DNA of 31,149 bases from Spirochaetaceae bacterium (GTDB lineage Bacteria; Spirochaetota; Spirochaetia; SZUA-6; Bin103): assembly GCA_028820215.1 (NCBI GenBank), contig JAPPKD010000158.1, positions 1 through 31,149 of the forward strand, in the 5' to 3' direction. Positions 25,432-31,149 of the stretch are shown here, piece by piece. Numbering within the stretch: position 1 is the stretch's first letter; each line of letters opens with the position of its first letter. Under the pieces are notes generated by a model that did no database searches, had not been told where the DNA came from, and was given only the letters and a program-made list of their open reading frames with translations. The position numbers and the translations under genes are program-made.

Positions 25432-26847
25432 GTGAGCCGCCCGAACATCGTCGTCATCATGAGCGACGAGCACGATCCGTATGTCACCGGTTGCGGCGGC
25501 AGTCGATTCGTGCACACGCCGAACATCGATCGCATGGCGGCGCAAGGCGCGCGTTTCGACAACGCCTACTGCAACAGCCCGCTGTGCGTGCCGTCCCGCT
25601 TCTCCTTCTGGTCGGGCAGGTACGCCCACGCGGTCAACGCCTGGGACAACGGCTCACCGTTTCCGCCGTCGGTTCCGACGATCGGCAACTACCTTGAGGC
25701 CGCCGGCTACGACACCTTTCTCACCGGTCGCAGCCAATTCGTGGGCCCGCAGGGTTGCGGCAAACGTCTCCTCGACTACTCCTACAGCACCAACCAGGCG
25801 CTGAACCCACCGGACCGGTCGCCTTCGTCCCGCCGGGTCGGCGGCAACTCCCACGTCACCGAATGTGGACGATCGCCCACCGAGCCGGAGACCGAGCTGG
25901 ACCGCATGATCGCCGATTTCGCCGTTCGCTTCCTGACCGAGCGGGCACGGCGGCCCGGCGACCGGCCGTGGCTGCTCTACGTCGGCTTCTTCCGGCCGCA
26001 CTTCCCGCTCCTGTGCCAGGAACGCTATTTCGACCGGTACCATCCCGATCGCGTGGAGCTGCCGGGTTCGCGCGACCAGCCGATCGAGACGCAGCACCCG
26101 GTCGTCCAGTCCGTGCGGCGCTATTTCTGCAACGAAGGGCCACTCCCGGAGGAAACCGTGCGTACCGCGCTGGCCGCCTACTACGGACTGGTCACTTTCA
26201 CCGACGAGCTCATCGGCGCCGTCCACCGGGCGGCCGAGGCGATCGGCGACACCATCGTGCTATACACCAGCGACCACGGCGAGAACGGCGGCGCACATGG
26301 CATGTGGCAGAAGCACTGCTTCTACGAGCACGCCGTACGGGTCCCGCTCGTGATGTGCGGCCCTGGCGTGGCTGCGGGCAAAGTCGTGTCCGCACCCGTC
26401 AGCCTCGTGGACGTGCTGCCCACGCTTCTCGAGATCAGCGAGCAGGAGCCCGACCCGTCGCTGCCGGGCACGAGCCTCATTCCGCTGGCAGCGGGTGCCG
26501 GCAGCCGGGCGGCGGCGTTTCGCGATCGTCCGGTCTTCAGCGAGTACCATGCCTGGGGGATGGAGCGCGCCGGGTACATGCTGCGCAAGGGCGATCACAA
26601 GCTCAATTACTACGTCGGCCATGAGCCGGAGCTCTTCGATCTCGGCGCCGATCCCGATGAGATGACGGATGTGGCCGCGTCCTCGGCATACGCGGGAGTC
26701 CGTGCCGAGCTGACCGAGGAGCTGCGATCGATCGTCGATCCCGAGTCCGTCGATGACCGCGCACGGGCGAATCAACGACGATCGGGTCTTGCGCGGTACG
26801 AGGTGCCCCTGCTCTACCGTCAATCTCTGGCTGGCAACGGGTCCTGA
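25432..26847 (+). CDS. Sulfatase 2 (type I, Cys-type)
   Basis: A 471-residue arylsulfatase-type hydrolase. The formylglycine motif is LCVPSRFSFWSG with Cys52. Metal-binding residues are in IVVIMSDEHD at the N-terminus and YTSDHGENGG near residue 277. GRSQFVG near residue 99 replaces the more common GKWHLG. Features such as LFDLGADPDEMTD near the end match choline-sulfatase or iduronate-2-sulfatase type enzymes, but the substrate cannot be set. There is no signal peptide. The start is GTG at 25432 with GGGGAG seven bases upstream; the frame is open much further back but overlaps thrS. It follows thrS by 44 bases. Confidence 0.88.
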   Translation: MSRPNIVVIMSDEHDPYVTGCGGSRFVHTPNIDRMAAQGARFDNAYCNSPLCVPSRFSFWSGRYAHAVNAWDNGSPFPPSVPTIGNYLEAAGYDTFLTGRSQFVGPQGCGKRLLDYSYSTNQALNPPDRSPSSRRVGGNSHVTECGRSPTEPETELDRMIADFAVRFLTERARRPGDRPWLLYVGFFRPHFPLLCQERYFDRYHPDRVELPGSRDQPIETQHPVVQSVRRYFCNEGPLPEETVRTALAAYYGLVTFTDELIGAVHRAAEAIGDTIVLYTSDHGENGGAHGMWQKHCFYEHAVRVPLVMCGPGVAAGKVVSAPVSLVDVLPTLLEISEQEPDPSLPGTSLIPLAAGAGSRAAAFRDRPVFSEYHAWGMERAGYMLRKGDHKLNYYVGHEPELFDLGADPDEMTDVAASSAYAGVRAELTEELRSIVDPESVDDRARANQRRSGLARYEVPLLYRQSLAGNGS

Positions 26848-26885
26848 CGGAACCGCGGTGCGTCGGCAGTGACACGCAGTTACTG

Positions 26886-26914
26886 TTGGAGGTCCGGAGC
26901 ACCTGTGGTACTCT
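26886..26914 (+). promoter_or_regulatory. Promoter of tRNA-Arg
   Basis: TTGGAG (26886-26891), a 17-base spacer and TACTCT (26909-26914) preceded by TGG (an extended -10) form a good sigma70 promoter. Transcription would start near 26921, about three bases before the mature tRNA, so the 5' leader is very short. Confidence 0.6.
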
Positions 26915-26923
26915 GCGAGACGA

Positions 26924-26997
26924 GGGCAATTAGCTCAGCTGGATAGAGCGCTGGCCTCCGGAGCCAGAGGTCGTGGGTTCGAATCCCGCATTGCCCG
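26924..26997 (+). tRNA. tRNA-Arg (anticodon CCG)
   Basis: A full cloverleaf is visible: the acceptor arms GGGCAAT (26924-26930) and ATTGCCC (26990-26996) pair perfectly. The D arm has GCTC/GAGC, and the anticodon stem CTGGC/GCCAG encloses the loop CTCCGGA, giving anticodon CCG, which reads codon CGG. The T arm has GTGGG, TTCGAAT and CCCGC. The discriminator is G and CCA is not encoded. CGG is a frequently used codon in this GC-rich window. It sits between two sulfatase genes and has no terminator after it. Confidence 0.96.
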
Positions 26998-27027
26998 TTC
27001 CATCCCCGGTTCGGCAGAATCACTCCC

Positions 27028-28485
27028 GTGACTCCTTCCCTCCCCAACTTCCTGCTGATCGTCACGGATCAACAGCGGGCCGATTGGACGGGATACGAAC
27101 GGCCCGGCGTGGTCGATACCCCCAACCTGGACGCCTTGGCGGCCGGAGGTGCCCGCTTCGCCCGCGCCTACTGCACCGCTCCGGTGTGCGGCCCCTCCCG
27201 CATCAGCCTTGCCACCGGCAACCTGGCGCGCCGGTCGGGAGCCATCAACAACTGGAGCAGGATGCCCCTCACCGCCTCCACCTACTACCAGCGCCTGCGT
27301 GCCCTCGGCTACCGCGTCGGTTTCACCGGCAAGATCGACCTGTTCCGAGGCGGCTTCAGCCATCAGCCAATCGACGACCCGCTGGCGCGGCTGCACGCGG
27401 CAGGCTTCACCGATCCCCGGCCGATCGAGAGCGCCAAGACCCCGGACTGGAGCGATGCGGAGATCGAGCGGCAGCGCGCGAGCGGCGAGCTGGGCCCCTA
27501 TTCCCGCTACCTCGACGGCCTGGGACTGCTGGAGGCGCTGTGCGAGCACGGCCACCAGTGGACGAGCGGCGCGGTCGAAGGCGAGCTCCGCCAGTGGATG
27601 GAGAGCGGCGAGCGGTGGGCGCTCTGGAAGGACGGCATCGTGCCGCCGGCGTTCTACGACGACTCGGTGCTCCCCACCGAGCACTGTCTCGACAGCTTCG
27701 TGGGTCGCTCCGCCGTCGCGATGCTCGAGGAGTACCTGGCTCGCGACACGCCCTGGCACCTGCAGGTGAACTTTCCGAGCCCGCACACCCCCTTCCACCC
27801 GCCGCGCGAGTACGGCGAGCGCTACCGCACGCGCCGGATGCCCCCTGCCATCGTGGATGACCTGGCGGGCAAGCCGGGCTGGCAGCAGCGTCGCTTCGAC
27901 GGCGAGGGGCGGACTCCCGCCGAGGAGGTGGCCAGGATGCGGCGTCAGTACTCGGCCACCATCGAGCTGCTCGATGACTGGCTTGGCAGGTTCGTCGCGC
28001 TGCTGCGATCCCACGGCCGGCTCGACGACACCCTCATCGTCTTCACCTCCGACCACGGCGAGATGCTCGGAGACCGCGGCTACTTCATGAAGTCCTGCTT
28101 CTACGAGCAGGCGGTGCGGGTGCCGCTGGTGATGCGCGGGCCCCACGTGACGAGCGGGCTGGTGAGCGACGCCCTCGTCGAGCTGCACGACGTGGCTCCC
28201 ACCTTTCTCGAGCTGGCCGGCACGGCGTTCGCCGATCCGGTCGATGCGGTGAGCCTGGCGCCGGTCCTCTCGGGAAGCCGCGCCCGCCACCGCGACTCGG
28301 TGGTGAGCGAGTATTACTTCGGGAGGATGGCTCGGGACGAACGGTGGAAGTTCGTCTTCAACGACAACGACCTGCCCGAGCTCTACGACCTGGAGGAGGA
28401 TCCGGATGAGCTGGCCAACGTGGCGGAGGCGCGGCCGGACGTCGCCATGCGTTTCTACCGCACGCTCATGGAGCGACTCGGTTAG
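27028..28485 (+). CDS. Sulfatase 3 (type I, Cys-type)
   Basis: A 485-residue type I sulfatase. The formylglycine motif is VCGPSRISLATGN with Cys54, metal residues are in FLLIVTDQQRADW and FTSDHGEMLGDRG near residue 341, and a substrate-site segment reads GFTGKIDL near residue 98. DQQR at the N-terminus resembles choline-sulfatase and phosphonate-monoester-hydrolase types. The middle (about 105-230) is longer than in sulfatase 2. There is no signal peptide. The start is GTG at 27028, 30 bases after the tRNA and without a binding site, so expression from the tRNA promoter is possible. Its last 20 bases overlap the propeller gene on the other strand. Confidence 0.87.
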   Translation: MTPSLPNFLLIVTDQQRADWTGYERPGVVDTPNLDALAAGGARFARAYCTAPVCGPSRISLATGNLARRSGAINNWSRMPLTASTYYQRLRALGYRVGFTGKIDLFRGGFSHQPIDDPLARLHAAGFTDPRPIESAKTPDWSDAEIERQRASGELGPYSRYLDGLGLLEALCEHGHQWTSGAVEGELRQWMESGERWALWKDGIVPPAFYDDSVLPTEHCLDSFVGRSAVAMLEEYLARDTPWHLQVNFPSPHTPFHPPREYGERYRTRRMPPAIVDDLAGKPGWQQRRFDGEGRTPAEEVARMRRQYSATIELLDDWLGRFVALLRSHGRLDDTLIVFTSDHGEMLGDRGYFMKSCFYEQAVRVPLVMRGPHVTSGLVSDALVELHDVAPTFLELAGTAFADPVDAVSLAPVLSGSRARHRDSVVSEYYFGRMARDERWKFVFNDNDLPELYDLEEDPDELANVAEARPDVAMRFYRTLMERLG

Positions 28486-29494
28486 GTTGCGGGTGAGCAG
28501 AAGTCGCGCTGGCGATGCGCCAGCGGCCCTTCAGATCACAGGCTTCATAGAACAGGCGGAAGCTGCCATCGGCCAGGTCGATCACGCAGGGCTCGGACGC
28601 CTTGGCGGTATCCCAGCGCCCCCCGTTGTCGAGGCAAATGCCCGGATCCTTGCGCCAATCGAGCCCATCGCGCGAAAAGGCGCTGAAGATTCTGCCGTGA
28701 TACTTCGTTCCCGCCGGAACCTCCGGGGCTGCGACCCATCCGGCATAATACATCCGGTATCCCCCGTGACTCAGGCGCAATACTTCCGGCGCATAGAGGG
28801 AAGATGACTCCATCTCGCTTTCCTGCGCGACTCGGACGCCCGGCTCCAGCTCGAAGTGCAGGCCGTCACCGGACACCGCACTGACGATGTTGTGCCCGTT
28901 GAACGCCCCTGGCGGTGGAGCGGTATCGGGAAAGGGCGAAGCGCTGGCATAGAGGCGGTAGCGGCATGGTTGGCCATCTCGGCCCGGGTCGAGATACAGG
29001 CATCTCGGGGCGCCATACGAGGTGTCATCGCCGCCCAGCCGAACGCCCTGTTCGCGTTCCCACACCAGTCCGTCATCCGAGCGAGCGCTGATGATGGCGC
29101 TGCGGACCGCACCTCCGGGCTGCTCGGTCCGCCCTTCGACATACATCCGATAGCCGCCGTCCGGCAAAGGGATCACCTCGGGACTCCAGATATAATGCGC
29201 CGCTCCCTCACCGCCGGCATCCAACCGCACACCCGGCTCCTTCTGCCATCGCTCGGCGTCCGTGGAAAAAGAACTCAGGATATACCCTTTCGAGTCGGGA
29301 TTCGGGCGTTCCGGTCCAAAGCCGTGGTAATACATCCGGTATCCCCCGCCCACTCGTATCACGTTCGGGGTCAGGACCCGCACGGCGTCGAGCGGACCAT
29401 CCGAGTCGACCGCGACATCGGCATCCTTGATCCACCTGGTGCCGGGATCTGCCGTCTGGTAATGGACCGCTCTGGTCATGTCGTCGCCGGCCAT
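28466..29494 (-). CDS. GH43/GH130-like five-bladed propeller protein
   Basis: A 342-residue protein of repeated blades, each with a pattern like GGYRMYYHGFGP (near residue 50), DGGYRMYVEGRT (near 111), PCRYRLYASASP (near 173), HGGYRMYYAGWV (near 244) and DGSFRLFYEACD (near 311). Five such units fit a five-bladed propeller as in glycoside hydrolase families 43, 32, 68 and 130. Each blade is preceded by a DGL-type turn (SDDGLVWE, SGDGLHFE, SRDGLDWR). I could not place catalytic acids with confidence, so a lectin-like or inactive role remains possible. No signal peptide. Strong Shine-Dalgarno GAGGAGGT (complement of 29503-29510) fixes ATG at 29494. It is third in the cupin operon. Confidence 0.65.
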   Translation of the reverse strand: MAGDDMTRAVHYQTADPGTRWIKDADVAVDSDGPLDAVRVLTPNVIRVGGGYRMYYHGFGPERPNPDSKGYILSSFSTDAERWQKEPGVRLDAGGEGAAHYIWSPEVIPLPDGGYRMYVEGRTEQPGGAVRSAIISARSDDGLVWEREQGVRLGGDDTSYGAPRCLYLDPGRDGQPCRYRLYASASPFPDTAPPPGAFNGHNIVSAVSGDGLHFELEPGVRVAQESEMESSSLYAPEVLRLSHGGYRMYYAGWVAAPEVPAGTKYHGRIFSAFSRDGLDWRKDPGICLDNGGRWDTAKASEPCVIDLADGSFRLFYEACDLKGRWRIASATSAHPQPNRVAP

Positions 29495-29528
29495 CGCTCT
29501 CTACCTCCTCATCAGACCTGACGGGTCG

Positions 29529-30443
29529 TCACGCGCCTGGATCGCCGAAGACCTCCCGCACCGTCTGCTGCACCGCCCTGCGTGCCGCGCCCTCCAGCGA
29601 CGGTCGCGGACGGCCCAGCCGGGCATTCGGCACCAAGCCGTGCAGCTCCATCGCCACCTTCACGCTCTCCAGCCAGCCGTGCTCGACGGCCACGGGCAAC
29701 CAGCGGTCCTCGTACCGCTCCACCATCGCCCAGGCCGCGTCCATCTCGCCGGCCTGCAGGTGCCCGTAGAACCGCAACGCCAGGTCGGGGCGGAACGGCG
29801 CCACCGTGCACAGGTAGGCGGCGCCGCCCAGCGGATAGCCCAGCATGAAGTTGCGCATCTGGCCGCCCGAGATCACCGCGAAGCTCTCGTCGGCGGTCGC
29901 ACGCAGCAGGTCGTAGTACGCGTAGAACGGATCGCCGTCGTTCTTGATCCCGACCACCTCGTCGCGGGCGGCCAGCTCGCGCACGGTGACGATCGGATAC
30001 GGGTCGGGCCACGCGCCCCACACCAGCACCGGGATGCCGGCCGCGCCGCGGATGGCGTCGAAGTAGCCGACCAGCACCTCACGCTCCTGGCCCAGCCACG
30101 GGTTGATCTGCACCTTGACCCCGTCGGCGCCGACCGCGTCGGCGTGACGCAGGAACTCCCGGCACTCGTCGATGCTCCAGTAGCCGGTGGAGGTCACGAA
30201 CAGCGCACGGCCGTCCACGGTGCGCGCGAACAGCTCGGTGAGCTTCCAGATCTCCTCCGAGGACAGGACCGCGAACTCGCTGCTGCCGTAGGTCAGCAGG
30301 ATGATCGGCACGCGCTGCTCGCACAGCCAGTCGACGTAGCGGCGCATCGCCTCGTAGTCGATCGAGTGGTCGTCGGCGAAGCAGATGTTGACCGGGACCA
30401 CCGGCCCCTTCAGGCGGTCGACGACCTCGGTGCCGCGGCTCAT
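29529..30443 (-). CDS. Dihydrodipicolinate synthase (DapA) family lyase/aldolase
   Basis: A 304-residue TIM-barrel protein of the DapA/N-acetylneuraminate lyase superfamily. The Schiff-base lysine is in VVGIKNDGD at residue 167. The position usually held by the catalytic Tyr (in YNVPxR) reads VLVWGAWPDP, so the classical proton relay is missing, and the GTTGE loop is replaced by TYGSSEF. It is therefore unlikely to be a true lysine-pathway DapA; a keto-sugar-acid aldolase or dehydratase is more plausible given the neighbours. ATG at 30443 is supported by GAGGTG six bases upstream and an ATGA overlap with the cupin stop. Confidence 0.8.
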   Translation of the reverse strand: MSRGTEVVDRLKGPVVPVNICFADDHSIDYEAMRRYVDWLCEQRVPIILLTYGSSEFAVLSSEEIWKLTELFARTVDGRALFVTSTGYWSIDECREFLRHADAVGADGVKVQINPWLGQEREVLVGYFDAIRGAAGIPVLVWGAWPDPYPIVTVRELAARDEVVGIKNDGDPFYAYYDLLRATADESFAVISGGQMRNFMLGYPLGGAAYLCTVAPFRPDLALRFYGHLQAGEMDAAWAMVERYEDRWLPVAVEHGWLESVKVAMELHGLVPNARLGRPRPSLEGAARRAVQQTVREVFGDPGA

Positions 30444-30832
30444 GACCGCACCTCGCCGGCGTCGTCCGCGGCGCGGTAGTGGAACAGCATGCGCACCGGC
30501 TCCTCGATCTCCCACGTGCAGCGGCTGCCGGCGCGGATCAGGATCGCCTGCCCGGCGCGGTAGGTGGCGCTGCGGCCGTCCTGGTCGGTGATGCGCGCGC
30601 GCCCTGCGATCAGGTAGATCGCTTCGTCACCGGCATACCGGGACCAGAACGAGCCGACCGTGCTGGTCCACACGGCGATCCACGTGCTGTCATCGGGCGC
30701 GCGGTAGAGGTCCCGCGACGCCATGCGCGGCGGACCGCTCAGGATCTGCTCGGCGGGCATCGGCCACGGCTCCAGGTCGTCGGTCATCACGTCGAGCACC
30801 GGGATCGGCATTGCCATGCCCCCATTGTCCAC
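30440..30832 (-). CDS. Cupin-domain protein (cupin_3 / DUF861-like)
   Basis: A 130-residue single-domain cupin. The core reads VGSFWSRYAGDEAIYLIAGRARITDQDG (in parts, near residues 59-86), then YRAGQAILIRAGSRCTWEIEEP and MLFHYRA, the arrangement of cupin_3 proteins such as EutQ-like or ureidoglycolate-lyase-like families. The first cupin motif lacks the usual His pair, so metal binding is doubtful. The start is GTG at 30832 with GGGAGG four bases upstream; ATG at 30817 is an alternative. It is the first gene of the cupin, DapA-like, propeller operon and is divergent from the SDR gene. The substrate is unknown. Confidence 0.75.
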   Translation of the reverse strand: MDNGGMAMPIPVLDVMTDDLEPWPMPAEQILSGPPRMASRDLYRAPDDSTWIAVWTSTVGSFWSRYAGDEAIYLIAGRARITDQDGRSATYRAGQAILIRAGSRCTWEIEEPVRMLFHYRAADDAGEVRS

Positions 30833-30899
30833 CGCGCCTCCCGGAACGGCAACAGATCAGGATTGGCGCGTTCTGTCTCCGCGATGGCTCCATTCGCCA

Positions 30900-30928
30900 G
30901 TGACAGGGACGTGTGTGGTCCGTATGTT
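30900..30928 (+). promoter_or_regulatory. Promoter of the SDR gene
   Basis: GTGACA (30900-30905), a 17-base spacer and TATGTT (30923-30928) make a good sigma70 promoter. Transcription would begin near 30935, giving a leader of about 24 bases that contains the AAAAGGAGAG ribosome site of the SDR gene. Confidence 0.6.
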
Positions 30929-30937
30929 CCGACCACA
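30914..30937. promoter_or_regulatory. Operator-like inverted repeat around the -10 box
   Basis: TGTGGTC (30914-30920) and GACCACA (30931-30937) are perfect inverted repeats ten bases apart, so half-site centres are 17 bases apart. The spacer holds the -10 box TATGTT. This is the geometry of a repressor dimer site blocking RNA polymerase. Which regulator binds is unknown; none is encoded in this window. Confidence 0.55.
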
Positions 30938-30958
30938 GAGGAGAAAAGGAGAGTCTTG

Positions 30959-31149
30959 ATGAAGACCGTACTGGTTACCGGGGCGTCGTCAGGCATCGGT
31001 GAAGCGACGGCCCGGAAGCTCGTCGAGGACGGCTACACGGTCTATGTGGCCGCGCGTCGGCTCGAGAAAATGAACGCTCTCGTGGAACGCGGGGCGACCG
31101 CGGTGCAGATGGACGTAGCCAGGGAAGAGGATGTCCGGCGCGCCGTGAA
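30959..31149 (+). CDS. Short-chain dehydrogenase/reductase, 5' part only
   Basis: The first 63 codons of an SDR-family oxidoreductase, cut by the window edge. The cofactor motif TGASSGIGEATARKL (T-G-x3-G-x-G) is at residues 7-21, followed by VYVAARRLEKM, where the Arg pair after the second strand suggests NADP preference, and MDVAREEDV, the D-V motif of classical SDRs. ATG at 30959 is supported by AAAAGGAGAG. It is transcribed away from the cupin operon. The substrate cannot be told. The partial sequence has no frameshift. Confidence 0.85.
   Translation, partial: MKTVLVTGASSGIGEATARKLVEDGYTVYVAARRLEKMNALVERGATAVQMDVAREEDVRRAV

Overview
This is a GC-rich bacterial chromosome segment. A conserved housekeeping half (about 1-12.6 kb) joins an accessory half rich in carbohydrate and sulfate-ester enzymes (about 12.6-31 kb). 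The order rpsF-ssb-(DUF2232 membrane protein)-rplI-dnaB, the order rpsB-tsf-frr-cdsA-rseP followed by a WD40-type propeller gene, an S2 protein with a long acidic tail, and a threonyl-tRNA synthetase without a TGS domain together suggest a spirochaete or close relative, probably an uncultured marine or host-associated one. That placement is inference. No 16S rRNA gene is present to confirm it.

Layout. (1) 68-3892, plus strand: a near-consensus promoter, then rpsF, ssb, a long hairpin, a DUF2232/YybS-like membrane protein, rplI and dnaB. rpsR, normally next to ssb, is not here. (2) 3893-11523, minus strand: one long operon read maf, rpsB, tsf, frr, cdsA, rseP, WD40 propeller. uppS and dxr, which often sit in this cluster, are missing. 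(3) 11556-15486, plus: type 2 IPP isomerase (fni), an amidase-signature enzyme and a GH127-like glycosidase, tightly packed. (4) 15468-19515: endonuclease IV (minus), then a MazG-like pyrophosphohydrolase, a Gfo/Idh/MocA oxidoreductase and a 570-residue ankyrin protein. (5) 19575-25387: a small upstream ORF whose start region is a degenerate copy of the thrS start region, a fatty acid desaturase, an amidohydrolase, a sulfatase (minus) and thrS. (6) 25432-28485: two more sulfatases around a tRNA-Arg(CCG). (7) 28466-30832, minus: an operon of a cupin, a DapA-family aldolase/lyase and a GH43/GH130-like propeller. (8) 30959 to the end: the start of an SDR gene behind a promoter whose -10 box lies inside an inverted repeat.

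How it fits together. The first half makes ribosomal proteins, replication proteins and the envelope-lipid and membrane-protease machinery. The second half looks like intracellular use of small sulfated or decorated sugars: three different sulfatases with no signal peptide, two glycosidase-like proteins and dehydrogenase/aldolase-type enzymes. The signals most worth a second look are the thrS start copy with leaderless geometry at two loci, the operator-like palindrome at the SDR promoter, the 46-nt hairpin after ssb, the 17-bp tandem repeat that supplies the tsf stop codon, and the missing rpsR, uppS and dxr beside fni. I found no CRISPR array, insertion sequence, phage gene or convincing rho-independent terminator. 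No stretch over 300 bases lacks a gene.
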